Position numbers and translations under genes: made by a program
Notes under the pieces: model-generated
The model's database searches: none
The model's input: the letters and a program-made list of their open reading frames with translations, nothing else
Told to the model about the DNA's origin: nothing
From: Deltaproteobacteria bacterium
GTDB lineage: Bacteria > Desulfobacterota > Desulfuromonadia > Geobacterales > Pseudopelobacteraceae
Direction: 5' to 3'
Length of the DNA stretch: 64,000 nucleotides
Assembly (NCBI GenBank): GCA_019162745.1
Contig: JAFLLC010000039.1
Coordinates: 1-64,000 of the forward strand
In this document: in pieces, positions 34,579 through 45,899 of the stretch
How the letters are laid out: every line of letters begins with the position of its first letter
How positions within the stretch are numbered: the first letter of the stretch is position 1

Positions 34579-35291
34579 CAGTCTTTCCTGTCCCCGGAGC
34601 GCTCAAACCACCAGGCGGCCAACAGAATCAGGGCGATCAGCACGCTTCTCCAGAAGATATTCGGCGCCAGAGTCCCTGCAAGGAGCAACAGTGCAATATA
34701 GCCACCCAGAAACAGGAGCCGCGACGACGAGACATGGACACCGGTTTCGTCCGGCAGGTTCGGCAGGTAAACCTGCCAGGTACAGCCGGATACCGTCGCC
34801 TGACATGGCTGTCCGGATAGTTCAAAAGTGATCAGATAGAGGGGTAGCTGCAGCAGTCTGAGGCGTACCGGCGCTTCGATTCGAGCAAGGAAGGTTTCCG
34901 GTGCAATCGTTGGCTGGGGGAATGACCTGCCGGGAGGAGGAAATTCGAGATTACCGGGAGGCGGTGCGGGAGGCAGTGGATAACCATCCAGAGCGCTCCC
35001 CGCGGCCTTAAAGCGGGTGCTGCCGTTGTCGAGATCCGCAAACCAGAAGGGATGGTATCCGAACGAGATTGCAGTCGGCGCGGCAGGGACGACAGCCCCT
35101 GCAAAATCCAGCAGACCGATCAGGGCACCCCAGGCAAGCGCGTCGTTCGGCTCATGCCGAAAGTACTGTTCGGAAACGCTCTGACCACCAAAGACCCGGA
35201 ACAGGGTGCGGCATTGACTGCAGGTGTGGAAATCAGATTCTGTCAGCAGCTCAGCTTTAAAGCCGCACTGAGGGCATCTCGTGGTATTCAA
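34578..35291 (-). CDS. Zinc-ribbon membrane protein, first of a coupled trio
   Basis: A 237-residue protein. I start it at TTG 35291 because AAGGAG lies six bases upstream, whereas the first in-frame ATG (35330) sits inside a terminator-like hairpin with no spacing from its AGGGG. The ribbon CPQC-X14-CSQC begins at residue 6. The middle contains SFGYHPFWFADLD and a Pro-rich stretch (PPAPPPGN..FPPPG). Two C-terminal helices (LLFLGGYIALLLLAG and LIALILLAAWWF) anchor it. First gene of the trio. Confidence 0.78.
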   Translation of the reverse strand: MNTTRCPQCGFKAELLTESDFHTCSQCRTLFRVFGGQSVSEQYFRHEPNDALAWGALIGLLDFAGAVVPAAPTAISFGYHPFWFADLDNGSTRFKAAGSALDGYPLPPAPPPGNLEFPPPGRSFPQPTIAPETFLARIEAPVRLRLLQLPLYLITFELSGQPCQATVSGCTWQVYLPNLPDETGVHVSSSRLLFLGGYIALLLLAGTLAPNIFWRSVLIALILLAAWWFERSGDRKD

Positions 35292-35306
35292 CCGCAGCTC
35301 CTTAGT

Positions 35307-35340
35307 AAAAAAGGGGAAACCTTTCGGCATCCCCTTTTTT
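35307..35340. terminator. Bidirectional terminator upstream of the zinc-ribbon trio
   Basis: AAAAAAGGGG (35307-35316) pairs with CCCCTTTTTT (35331-35340), loop of 14 bases. It would end transcription coming from the DAHP synthase side on the minus strand, so the trio needs either its own promoter or readthrough. The stretch 35341-35584 holds no convincing gene, only a weak ATTAAGG/CCTTAAT inverted repeat (35366-35393). Confidence 0.7.
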
Positions 35341-35584
35341 AAATTCTCTCCACCCTGTCGTCAGCATTAAGGGCCTCCGGCGAGTTCCTTAATTGTGGGA
35401 GTCAGTATACTGTTTCAGGCAAACCCGCGTAAAGAAGGCAGCACACCACAGCAGGGAACAACCCCCGTTTTTTTCAGCATTCCGCCCGGGCGTTTCAACC
35501 AACGGGCAGGGTAGAGAGAACGATCAGTCAAACTATTATTACTCCGATGAATCGGACATTTCAAGCGTTTTGTATACAGAATAA

Positions 35585-36595
35585 TTATTTGCGCAAGAAA
35601 AGAGTTAACTGTGCAATTTCGCTCATCATTTGTTCAAAACCGGGAAAGGTTAGCGACTGAGGCCCATCGGAAAGCGCCTTTTCCGGTTCGGGATGCACTT
35701 CGACCAGGACGCCGTCCGCTCCGGCAACCAGTGCCGCCTTGGCCATCGGCGAAACCAGCGAGCGCTTTCCGGTTGCATGTGATGGGTCAACCATGATCGG
35801 CAGGTGCGACAGCTCTTTCACCAGCGGCACGATCGAAAGGTCCAGAGTATTACGGGTAGCGGTTTCAAAGGTTCGTATTCCCCGCTCGCAGAGGATGACC
35901 TGAGGGTTCCCTTCCGCAAGAATATATTCGGCCGCCGCCAGAAACTCTTCAACCGTGGCGCTCATCCCCCGTTTCAGCAGCACCGGTTTACGAATTTTTC
36001 CCACTTCGCGCAACAGATCAAAATTCTGCATGTTGCGGGCGCCTACCTGCAGCAGATCGGCGTACTCGGCCACCAATCCGACATTATCCGGGCTCATGAC
36101 TTCGGTCACAATAGGCAGGCCGCTCTCTTTTCCGGCGATAGCCAGCAGTTTGAGCCCCTCTTCGCGTAATCCCTGAAACGTATGAGGTCCGGTACGCGGC
36201 TTGAATGCACCGCCGCGCAGCATATCCGCCCCGCACTTTTTCACGAAGAGAGCCGTCTTGACAATCTGCTCCAGGCTCTCCACCGCGCAAGGACCACCAA
36301 CGACAACCGGACGGCATCCCTGGCCGACTTTGACTCCAGCCACATCAACTATTGTATCTTCAGGGTGGAAATCGCGCGAAACCAGCTTGTACGGTTTTGA
36401 GACGTGAATAACCCGCTGTACTCCCGGTAATTCCAGTATTTTGGAGTCATCTACATAGCCGTGGTTACCCAGCACTCCGATAGCGGTTCGTTCACTACCC
36501 GGGATCGGTTCGGCCCTGAAGCCCATCTCCTCAACTATTCTGCTAATGGCATCGACATCTGCCTGAGTGGCGTTGTGGTTCATAACTATCAGCAT
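35585..36595 (-). CDS. aroF: 3-deoxy-7-phosphoheptulonate synthase (DAHP synthase)
   Basis: A 336-residue enzyme for the first step of the shikimate pathway, condensing PEP and erythrose-4-phosphate. An N-terminal ferredoxin-like regulatory domain ([19 protein letters not shown] to about 70) precedes the barrel with [34 protein letters not shown] and [10 protein letters not shown]. This is the short type with an N-terminal domain seen in Thermotoga. The open frame starts at 36610; ATG 36595 with GGGAGA upstream is preferred. Transketolase just upstream supplies erythrose-4-phosphate. Confidence 0.93.
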   Translation of the reverse strand: MLIVMNHNATQADVDAISRIVEEMGFRAEPIPGSERTAIGVLGNHGYVDDSKILELPGVQRVIHVSKPYKLVSRDFHPEDTIVDVAGVKVGQGCRPVVVGGPCAVESLEQIVKTALFVKKCGADMLRGGAFKPRTGPHTFQGLREEGLKLLAIAGKESGLPIVTEVMSPDNVGLVAEYADLLQVGARNMQNFDLLREVGKIRKPVLLKRGMSATVEEFLAAAEYILAEGNPQVILCERGIRTFETATRNTLDLSIVPLVKELSHLPIMVDPSHATGKRSLVSPMAKAALVAGADGVLVEVHPEPEKALSDGPQSLTFPGFEQMMSEIAQLTLFLRK

Positions 36596-36642
36596 CTGAT
36601 TCTCTCCCATTACGTAATTATGTGCGGTATTAAAAAAGAAAC

Positions 36643-37331
36643 CTACTCGTGCCGTTCGCTCAGTTTTTCCAGTTTCTCCATCTGATGCACAACCACCCGG
36701 TTCCCCTGCACCTCGATAATTCCCTCTTCCTTCAGCTTCTTGAAGGTGCGCGAGATTGTCTCGCTGGCGGTTCCCAGACGAGATGCCAGTTCGCCCTTTT
36801 TGATCCCCAAGTCGATATAGGTGATTCCCCCGAAATTGGTAGAACTCTCAGCCGCGCGCCGCACAAGAAAGGAGGCCAGACGGGAGGTGACATCGGCAAA
36901 GGAAAGCTCTTCAATCTGGCGGACAAACTGGCGCAGCATCAGTGACAGTGACACGACAAGATTAAACGCGAAGTTAGGATCACGCGCCATAAGCTCCATA
37001 AGACCTTTGCGTGGCAGATAAAGAGCTTCCCCCTCCTCCATGGCACGGGCCTCTGCCGGGTATGTGCCGTTGCCGAAAAAGGCGGCTTCGGCAAACGTTT
37101 CGCAAGGCTTGACAAAATGGAGCACTTTCTCTCGCCCGTCGGCTGACGTGCGGCAGAGCTTGATGCTCCCGGATACCAGCAGATAGAAACCGGTAGCCTC
37201 CTCCCCTTCACAAAACAGTGTCTCACCCTTTCTGAATGCCCGGCGCACCGCAATGGCTGCCAGTTCGGCTAGATCGGCGTTATTCAGTCCGGAAAAGAGG
37301 AGCGGTTTTTTGAGTTGTTCAATCAGTTCCA

Positions 37332-37332
<1 letters not shown>
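36643..37332 (-). CDS. Crp/Fnr-family transcriptional regulator
   Basis: A 229-residue regulator. cNMP-binding fold at about 10-125 (FRKGETLFCEGEEATGFYLLVSGSIKL, PAEARAMEEGEALYLPR), dimer helix, and a Crp-type helix-turn-helix (KGELASRLGTASETISRTFKKL). The N-terminal cysteine cluster of oxygen-sensing FNR is absent, so the effector is unknown. Its ATG overlaps the transketolase stop by one base. Confidence 0.9.
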
Positions 37333-39338
<2,006 letters not shown>

Positions 39339-39371
39339 GTAAAGTTCCTTTCATCTGGAGAATAATATGTA

Positions 39372-40475
39372 CTATCTAAAATGGTTAAAACCCTCAGCCC
39401 GGGAGTTGTAAGGAGTGCCGTCCGTGTTGACAACCGTCACCCCGGGAAATCTTGTCACTATACCAATACGTGTCATCGCAATGCCACACTTTTCCATGCA
39501 ATCAGCAATTTTTTCCCGGTTGGAGCGGTCTGCAGTGAAGCAGAGTTCGTAATCTTCTCCTCCGGAAAGCGCCAGATGGTAAGGAATAGCCGGGAAAGAT
39601 GCAGTGCAGCTGTGGAAAGAGTGCGAAAACGGGATATCTTCCAGAAGGATACGGCCACCGACGCCTGATTGCTCGGCGATATGCCCATAATCAGCCAGAA
39701 TCCCATCGCTGACGTCAATCATGGCGGTCACCAATCCGGCTTCCGCCAGGGTCAGGGCTGCTAAAACCTGGGGATTCGGGTCGAGGAGACGGGAGAGGAG
39801 CGATTGCATGCCACCTCCGGCCCGGTCCGGGGAACAGTGTGTATTTGGGGGACTCTGATTTTGCAGGGATTTCTCTGCTGGTGGAGCAGGACAGAAGCCG
39901 GCATCTTCGGCCAACTTCAAACCAAGGGCTGCATCACCCAATGTACCGGTCACCCAGATGTCGTCATCAGGCATTGCACCGGCGCGGCGCACAATCAGGT
40001 CAGGATACTGCTCCCCCATAATCGTAACTGAAACCGCCAGACCGGAGCGCGACGAGCAGGTATCACCACCGACCAGGAAAACCTGGTTTTCTGATGCCAT
40101 CGCCAAAAAACCGCGCATGAATTCATCGATAAAATCAAGGGGAAGATCGGAGGGGATGGCCAGGGAGAGTAATGCCCAGCGTGGTATGCCTCCCATGGCC
40201 GCAATGTCGGAAATACTGACACCCAGAGACTTGCGCCCCAGGCGATATGGATCATGCCAGGCACGACGGAAATGCACATCCTCCAGGAGCATATCAGTGG
40301 AGGTCAGCAGCTGCATCCCTGCCGAAAGTGAGGTCACTGCGGCATCATCACCGATACCGGTAATAACGCTCCCGCCCGGGGAGACTCCGGCAGTAATACG
40401 GGAGATCAGGCCAAATTCGCCTAGAGTGGAAAGTGAAGAAGATAAATGGGTCACGGTCGAATCAATTCTGGGCAT
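39372..40475 (-). CDS. thiL: Thiamine-monophosphate kinase
   Basis: A 367-residue enzyme making thiamine diphosphate from the monophosphate. Motifs: LGEFGLISRI, GIGDDAAV, DMLLEDVHFRRAWHDPYRLG, AMGGIPRWALLSL, VGGDTCSS and IDVSDGILADYGHIAEQSGVGG. The protein is about 35-40 residues longer than usual because of a Pro/Cys/Ser-rich insert at about 190-225 (around QNQSPPNTHCSPDRAGGG). Gene lies 33 bases upstream of transketolase, a ThDP enzyme. thiE and thiM are elsewhere in the window. Confidence 0.92.
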   Translation of the reverse strand: MPRIDSTVTHLSSSLSTLGEFGLISRITAGVSPGGSVITGIGDDAAVTSLSAGMQLLTSTDMLLEDVHFRRAWHDPYRLGRKSLGVSISDIAAMGGIPRWALLSLAIPSDLPLDFIDEFMRGFLAMASENQVFLVGGDTCSSRSGLAVSVTIMGEQYPDLIVRRAGAMPDDDIWVTGTLGDAALGLKLAEDAGFCPAPPAEKSLQNQSPPNTHCSPDRAGGGMQSLLSRLLDPNPQVLAALTLAEAGLVTAMIDVSDGILADYGHIAEQSGVGGRILLEDIPFSHSFHSCTASFPAIPYHLALSGGEDYELCFTADRSNREKIADCMEKCGIAMTRIGIVTRFPGVTVVNTDGTPYNSRAEGFNHFR

Positions 40476-40701
40476 CCCTGAAAGTAAAACGGAAGCTGTT
40501 CAGTCCGTTTTTAAAAGTTGGCTATTGTACCGTACCGGGCTTTAATGGCAAGTAAAAATCATTAGTACGCCAGAAGTTAACGCCCTTGTTCAATCTATCA
40601 TGGCTGGGTAGGCATCGTGAAATAATGTTGCAACGATCAGAGTGATATGCTAGCTTTTGCCAGTTTATATATACCTGTAAACAAACTAAAAGGAGCTTTA
40701 C

Positions 40702-41637
40702 GTGAAAATTATTAACAGCACGAAACTGTTTGCGGCTGCCATCTGTGTGGTCGCACTTGTCGGCTGCCAGGGCGGCAGCACTTCCGGCGGAGCAAAACAA
40801 GATGGTAAAAAAACTGGCGCTGTTCTGGCTGAAGTCAATAGCGGCAGCATCACTACCGGCGATTTTGACCGTGAACTGAAAAATCTCCCCGAATATCTGA
40901 AAACAATGGCAGACACCCCTCAGGGCCGCAAAGAGATGCTGGATACAATGATCATTCGCGAACTGATTCTGCAGCAGGCATCCAAAGACGGCCTCGACAA
41001 AGGTCCCGAAATTGAGGAGAAACTGCAGGATCTCAAAAAACGCCTTATTGTAGAATCGTTCCTCAAGAAAAAGGTCGAGGCTGAATCCAAGGTTTCCGAA
41101 GAAGACTTGAAAAAGTTTTATGAGCAGAACAAAGACAAGTTCAAGTCCGGTGGACAGATTAAAGCAAGCCACATCCTGGTTAAAACCGAAAAAGAAGCCA
41201 AGGACATCCTGGCACAGCTTAAAGCCGGCGGGAATTTTGAGGCCCTGGCCAAAAAAAGCTCTGTTGACTCCTCCGCCGCCAAGGGTGGTGATCTGGGGTG
41301 GTTCGGCAAAGGGAGCATGGTGCCAGTTTTTGAAAAGGCGGCTCTCGCTCTTAAAGAAGGACAAATTTCAGAAGTTGTCAAATCTGATTTCGGCTTCCAC
41401 ATTATCAAGCTGACCGGCAAGCGGGCAGCCGGTATCAGGCCCTTCGAAGAGGTAAAAGAGCAGATCAGGGGAGCGATCATGCCGACCAAACAGCAGGAAG
41501 TTTTTCAGAAGATCAAAGACGAGCTGAAAAAAACCGCTAAAATCTCAATCAAGGAAGATGTTTTAAACAGCGTCGGCACGAAGAAGGAAGAGACTAAAGC
41601 TAATGAGGTAAAACCGGCAGCTCCCGAAAAAAAATAA
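40702..41637 (+). CDS. Parvulin-type peptidyl-prolyl isomerase lipoprotein
   Basis: A 311-residue envelope foldase. Signal peptide with lipobox (LFAAAICVVALVGC, Cys22). A SurA/PrsA-like helical N-domain (about 45-150) precedes the PpiC parvulin domain (about 155-245: IKASHILVKTEKEAKDILAQL, GGDLGWFGKGSMVPVFEKAA, GFHIIKL). The C-terminal tail is Lys/Glu-rich. AAAGGAG seven bases before ATG. First of two tandem parvulin lipoproteins; a terminator separates them. Confidence 0.92.
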   Translation: MKIINSTKLFAAAICVVALVGCQGGSTSGGAKQDGKKTGAVLAEVNSGSITTGDFDRELKNLPEYLKTMADTPQGRKEMLDTMIIRELILQQASKDGLDKGPEIEEKLQDLKKRLIVESFLKKKVEAESKVSEEDLKKFYEQNKDKFKSGGQIKASHILVKTEKEAKDILAQLKAGGNFEALAKKSSVDSSAAKGGDLGWFGKGSMVPVFEKAALALKEGQISEVVKSDFGFHIIKLTGKRAAGIRPFEEVKEQIRGAIMPTKQQEVFQKIKDELKKTAKISIKEDVLNSVGTKKEETKANEVKPAAPEKK

Positions 41638-41676
41638 CGCTCTTCTAGCTGAGGCACAGGAATATTCTGAACAGAT

Positions 41677-41716
41677 AAAACCGGAAGGGCGGGAGCATAT
41701 CCCCCTTCCGGTTTTT
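41677..41716 (+). terminator. Rho-independent terminator between the two parvulin genes
   Basis: CCGGAAGGG (41681-41689) pairs with CCCTTCCGG (41703-41711), followed by TTTTT. The AAAA before the stem pairs with the T-run, so it also works in reverse. Confidence 0.88.
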
Positions 41717-41742
41717 ACATCTAACTAAAAAAGGGTGCAACT

Positions 41743-42813
41743 ATGAAGCAACGTACTTTGGCAGCAATGACAGCATCCCTGGCTCTGCTCGTGGCAGGAG
41801 GATGTGCCGGCAACAAAGAGGCGGTCACCAAGGCCCCGACAGCGACGACGCAGATTGCAGAACAGCCCAGCACCCCAGCCGTGCCGAAAAAACCTGAAAC
41901 CGTAACAAACGCCATTGCGGCAATTGTCAATGGCGAGATAATTACCCTGCATGATGTCAAACGGGAAGCACAGCCGGCAATCAGCGAAGCGGAGAAAAAA
42001 GGCGTCCTAAATGACGCTGACCGGAGCCGGATTCGCCGCACGGCTCTTGATCGCCTGATTGAAAAAAAGCTGACCGAGCAAAAGGCCAGAGAGCTTAATA
42101 TTCGTGTGTCCGAAGAGGAGGTCCGTCAGGCGATTGATGACGTGCGCAAGCAGAACAACATCCCATCGCAGGAAGCTTTGGAGACAGCTCTGGCAGCCCA
42201 GAGCCTTTCCATGGACCAGTACCGCTCCCAGCTCCGGGAACAGATCGAGAAGCTGAAACTGGTGAGCATGGAAGTTCGCGCCAAGGTCCAGGTTGGCGAA
42301 AGCGAAATGCGTGATTATTACAACGCTAATCAGGCAAAATATACTGAAGACGAAACGTATCGCGCCCGGCACATTTTTTTCAAAACAGATGAAAAGGCGT
42401 CTCCGGATGCGATTAAGCACTCTCACGCCACGGCCTTTGCAGTCCTTGCTGAGGCCAAAAGCGGCAAGGACTTTGCCGAACTGGCAAAGAGTTACTCGGA
42501 AGATCCGGCGGCCCGCAAAGATGGCGGAGATCTGGGGAGTTTTAAAAAAGGGGATATGCAGCCGGATCTGGAGAAAACCATTCTATCCCTGAAACCGGGT
42601 GAGGTCAGTGATCTGGTGACTACTCCGATCGGCCTCCACATCATCAAACTTGAAGCGCGCGTAGCAGGCACTATCAAGCCCTTTGAAAGCGTCAAAGCGG
42701 AGATTGAAGAAATTATTTACCGCAAAAAATCAGAAGAGCGCTTCAGCCAGTGGGTCAAGGAGTTGCGCGCCAAGGCCAGCGTTGAGTTCAGAGAACTGGA
42801 TGGTTTGCTGTAA
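41743..42813 (+). CDS. Parvulin-type peptidyl-prolyl isomerase lipoprotein (SurA-like)
   Basis: A 356-residue envelope chaperone. Signal with lipobox LLVAGGC (Cys21), a Thr/Pro-rich linker, a SurA-like N-domain (about 55-190: AAIVNGEIITLHDVKREAQ, LDRLIEKKLTEQKARELNI) and one parvulin domain (about 200-310: YRARHIFFKTDEK, GGDLGSFKKGDMQPDLEKT, GLHIIKLEAR). Paralogue of the gene upstream. Terminators lie on both sides, so it must have its own promoter in the 105-base gap or rely on readthrough. Confidence 0.92.
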   Translation: MKQRTLAAMTASLALLVAGGCAGNKEAVTKAPTATTQIAEQPSTPAVPKKPETVTNAIAAIVNGEIITLHDVKREAQPAISEAEKKGVLNDADRSRIRRTALDRLIEKKLTEQKARELNIRVSEEEVRQAIDDVRKQNNIPSQEALETALAAQSLSMDQYRSQLREQIEKLKLVSMEVRAKVQVGESEMRDYYNANQAKYTEDETYRARHIFFKTDEKASPDAIKHSHATAFAVLAEAKSGKDFAELAKSYSEDPAARKDGGDLGSFKKGDMQPDLEKTILSLKPGEVSDLVTTPIGLHIIKLEARVAGTIKPFESVKAEIEEIIYRKKSEERFSQWVKELRAKASVEFRELDGLL

Positions 42814-42840
42814 CGATGCCGCTATCATCCTGACACCATA

Positions 42841-42879
42841 AAAAAAGCCGCTCACCCATTACAGGGTAGCGGCTTTTTT
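42841..42879. terminator. Bidirectional terminator
   Basis: AAAAAAGCCGCT (42841-42852) pairs with AGCGGCTTTTTT (42868-42879); an inner CCC/GGG pair extends the stem. It serves the convergent parvulin and pseudo-receiver genes. Confidence 0.9.
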
Positions 42880-42899
42880 CCCGATATTTTTCTCCGAAG

Positions 42900-43640
42900 T
42901 TACTCCCTGCGACGCAGATGTCCCAGAAACTCTTCGCATGATAGCTGTTTTTTTCTGACCAGATAGGCAATGTCCCTGCTCAAAGCCACTTTTTCTCCCT
43001 CTTTCATGACATCCTTCAGCAGCACAAACAGCGGGGTGTTGCTGCTGTACGGGACCAGACGGAACCGCTCCTGCAGTTCGAATGCCGACATGTCCGGCAA
43101 CATCTGGCTGCAGAACACCAGGTAAAAGGGATGAATTGAAGCAAGCGCCAGAGCTTCCTTGCCGGTATACCCCTTGACAACCTCGAACCCCACCGACTCA
43201 ATCGCCTTGGCAAGTTTTTCCTCACCGCTCCGTGACACCACCATCGCTTGCAGATCCCATGTTTCCGTATCTTCGGTCAAACCATAGACCGCCAAACGGT
43301 CCTGAAGATACTGCTCGTCAAGCGGAAGGGTAAAAAAACCGGCGACCGGAAACACACCGCCGATTTTCCCCTTTTCACTCAAAAAGACCGGCAGCACAGG
43401 GATATCCCGTGTAGCAGGGGAGTTTTTTACCTTGAGCAGCACTCCCCAGCCATCTTCGGAAAAAGGGGAAATATCGAGCACAATCCCCAATGGCCGCCCG
43501 GCCTCAAGGTTCTCATATCGCTCAACTCTACAGGCATACCCGCCAGCCTCCAGATATGTGGAGAGGATCTCTTCGCGTCCGTCTCCCCCCTTCACACCCA
43601 GTATCCAAAGTTCCCTGTGTGGTTTGGTATTCTCCGCCAT
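42900..43640 (-). CDS. Tandem degenerate receiver-domain protein
   Basis: A 246-residue protein with two receiver-like folds (about 10-115 and 125-245) and no output domain. The first has an Asp in IVLDISPFSEDGW but no DD pair near its N-terminus. In the second the phospho-acceptor Asp is replaced by Ser (FCSQMLPDMSAFEL for the usual LDxMLPDMDGFEL). Both are therefore likely pseudo-receivers used for protein contact. ATG 43640 has TAGGAGTGG upstream; a longer frame starts at 43658. Monocistronic by appearance. Confidence 0.75.
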   Translation of the reverse strand: MAENTKPHRELWILGVKGGDGREEILSTYLEAGGYACRVERYENLEAGRPLGIVLDISPFSEDGWGVLLKVKNSPATRDIPVLPVFLSEKGKIGGVFPVAGFFTLPLDEQYLQDRLAVYGLTEDTETWDLQAMVVSRSGEEKLAKAIESVGFEVVKGYTGKEALALASIHPFYLVFCSQMLPDMSAFELQERFRLVPYSSNTPLFVLLKDVMKEGEKVALSRDIAYLVRKKQLSCEEFLGHLRRRE

Positions 43641-43842
43641 GGCCACTCCTATCTGCAATACAATTGATCAAGAAATGTGTTCTCATAGCAGAAAACAGCG
43701 CCAAAAACCAGACTAATCAGCCACATTTGTCAATTTATAAAACAGGGATTGAATCAGGAGGTTGAGGGTTTCATACGACGGGAAGCGCAAATGCATGCGT
43801 TTGAGAGGATGAATACGAATCACCACAGTCACAGAGCTGAAA

Positions 43843-45315
43843 TTACTCCACCGCATAGAGCTCGAGGATACGCTCAATTATGCTGGTAGTCGATTTGCCA
43901 TCCACGAAGGTGATCAACTCCACCCGGCCTCCGTATTCCTCAACGACTTCACGGCCGACCACGCCATCAAGTGAATAGTCGCCCCCCTTGGCGAGAATAT
44001 GCGGTTTGAGAGCAGTTATGAGTTCCAGCGGGGTATCCTCGTCAAAAATAACAACATAATCAATACAGTCCAGAGCTGCCAGCAGGTGAGCCCGTTCATC
44101 CTGATCGATCAGCGGCCGCTTAGACCCTTTAAGACGCCGCACGGAAGCATCGCTGTTGAGTCCCAGTACCAGCAGGTCGCCAAGGTTCCGTGCTTTTTGC
44201 AGATATTTTACATGTCCGGCGTGCAGCAGATCAAAACAGCCATTGGTAAAGACAATCCGCTTCCCCCTGCTTTTTTCGGCGGCAATAAGGGGGGAGAGCA
44301 CATCAAGGCTCTTTATTTTCGCATGACTGTCCTTATGGGCCAGTGAAACAGCATCGATGATTTCCTGCGGGGTAACGATCGAAGTCCCCAGCTTGCCAAC
44401 GGCAATTCCAGCAGCGACGTTGGCCAGACGGGCTGATTCGGCCATGGTGAAACCGGAAGCGATGCCGACCGCCAGCGTTGCAAGCACCGTGTCGCCGGCG
44501 CCGGAAACATCAAAAACTTCTCGAGCCACGGTGGGGATATGAACGGCCTCGCCACCATGTGAAAAAAGCGACATCCCCTCTTCACTCCGGGTGATCAGCA
44601 GGTGCTGCAGACCGGTAGCAGCAATGATCACATCAGCCGCCTCCGCCAGAGAGGCGGCATCGGTGATGGGAATTCCTGATGCAGCCTCAGCCTCCTTGCG
44701 ATTCGGCGTCAGCAGTGTAGCCCCGGCATAGCGGGTGAAATCAGCCCCCTTCGGGTCTACCAGCACAGGGATACCGATCGCTGCCGCTGCAGAAACGGCA
44801 GCGGCGATAACGGAAGGGGTCAACACCCCCTTGTTGTAATCCGAAAGCACAATAACCTTATATTCGCCGGCATGGGAGGCTATCCAGAGGCAGAGCTGCT
44901 GTTCAACAACAGGCGGCAAAGCTTCCCGCGATTCTCGATCGATGCGCACAATCTGCTGATGTGCCGCAACGACTCTTGTTTTACGGCTGGTACGGCGATG
45001 GGGGTCAAGAAAAATAGCGCGGGTATCAATGTGGTGGTGGCAAAACCGTTCCAACAGCTCGCGACCGTTAAGATCGTCGCCAACCACAGAGCAGACTGAA
45101 ACCTGCGCTCCCAGCGCCGCCAGATTATGCACCACGTTGCCGGCTCCTCCCAGGCGAAGCTCTTCGCGGATAACATCAACCACCTGCACCGGAGCCTCCG
45201 GCGAAATACGATCCGCCCTCCCCCACAGGTACTCGTCGAGCATCAGGTCACCAATAACCAGGCAACGGATTTCAGCTGTATGTGCAAAAAGAGTTTCAAC
45301 TGCAGTCCGATCCAC
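43843..45315 (-). CDS. hldE: Bifunctional heptose-7-phosphate kinase / heptose-1-phosphate adenylyltransferase
   Basis: A 490-residue enzyme of ADP-heptose synthesis for the LPS inner core. Ribokinase-like N-domain (about 20-335) with LGGAGNVVHNLAALGA, VDPKGADFTRY and the DVSGAGDTVLATLA anion hole; nucleotidyltransferase C-domain with FTNGCFDLLHAGHVKYLQKA and STTSIIERI. Chosen start GTG 45315, with GGAGG five bases upstream; the frame is open to 45492 inside gmhA. The next step partner gmhA is directly upstream. Confidence 0.94.
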   Translation of the reverse strand: MDRTAVETLFAHTAEIRCLVIGDLMLDEYLWGRADRISPEAPVQVVDVIREELRLGGAGNVVHNLAALGAQVSVCSVVGDDLNGRELLERFCHHHIDTRAIFLDPHRRTSRKTRVVAAHQQIVRIDRESREALPPVVEQQLCLWIASHAGEYKVIVLSDYNKGVLTPSVIAAAVSAAAAIGIPVLVDPKGADFTRYAGATLLTPNRKEAEAASGIPITDAASLAEAADVIIAATGLQHLLITRSEEGMSLFSHGGEAVHIPTVAREVFDVSGAGDTVLATLAVGIASGFTMAESARLANVAAGIAVGKLGTSIVTPQEIIDAVSLAHKDSHAKIKSLDVLSPLIAAEKSRGKRIVFTNGCFDLLHAGHVKYLQKARNLGDLLVLGLNSDASVRRLKGSKRPLIDQDERAHLLAALDCIDYVVIFDEDTPLELITALKPHILAKGGDYSLDGVVGREVVEEYGGRVELITFVDGKSTTSIIERILELYAVE

Positions 45316-45329
45316 ATGACCTCCGTTTA

Positions 45330-45899
45330 TCAGGTAAACAGCGTTTTTTCCAGCAGGTCGCACACAATATGAATTATCGTGATATGCCCTTCCTGAACCC
45401 TCGGCGTATCGCTGGTAGGCACGATCAGAGCAAGATCGCAGAGAGCCTTGATACTGCCGCCGTCCTTGCCGAGCAGGCCGACAGTACAGCACCCTTTTTC
45501 TCGCGCCAGTTCCAGGGCCAGCAGTACATTAGGTGAATTACCGCTGGTGGAGATCCCGACAATCATGTCGCCAGGAGCGGCCAGCGCTTCAACTTGGCGC
45601 TGGAATACTCTGTCAAAGCCATAGTCATTACCGATGGCGGTCAGAATCGAAGTATCGGTTGAAAGCGCAATTGCCGGCAGCCCCCGCCGCTCCATTTTGA
45701 AACGCCCGACGATCTCCGCCACAAAATGCTGGGCATCAGCGGCTGAGCCGCCATTCCCCATCACCAGCAGTTTATTGCCGCGGCGGAAAGTTTCCACCAG
45801 CAGCGCTACCATTTCGGCGATCAGCGGTGACAGTTCCAGCTCAATCCGGGTGATAACTTCCCGATGTGCCGCCAGCTGAGAGGTGATCTCTGGTATCAT
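45330..45899 (-). CDS. gmhA: Phosphoheptose isomerase
   Basis: A 189-residue SIS-fold enzyme converting sedoheptulose-7-phosphate to D-glycero-D-manno-heptose-7-phosphate. Motifs: [52 protein letters not shown] and [15 protein letters not shown] with metal-binding His. Start overlaps the glycosyltransferase stop (ATGA). Its substrate comes from transketolase reactions. Confidence 0.96.
   Translation of the reverse strand: MIPEITSQLAAHREVITRIELELSPLIAEMVALLVETFRRGNKLLVMGNGGSAADAQHFVAEIVGRFKMERRGLPAIALSTDTSILTAIGNDYGFDRVFQRQVEALAAPGDMIVGISTSGNSPNVLLALELAREKGCCTVGLLGKDGGSIKALCDLALIVPTSDTPRVQEGHITIIHIVCDLLEKTLFT

Noticed and set aside
35393-35584. 63-residue ORF in the gap after the zinc-ribbon terminator
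   Set aside because: No ribosome site or family likeness; it ends at the DAHP synthase gene and is probably chance.
40522-41364. 280-codon minus-strand ORF opposite the first parvulin gene
   Set aside because: Phe/Leu-rich shadow of a Lys/Glu-rich gene; no support.
43659-43842. Gap between pseudo-receiver and hldE genes
   Set aside because: I saw no RNA gene, terminator or strong repeat in it.
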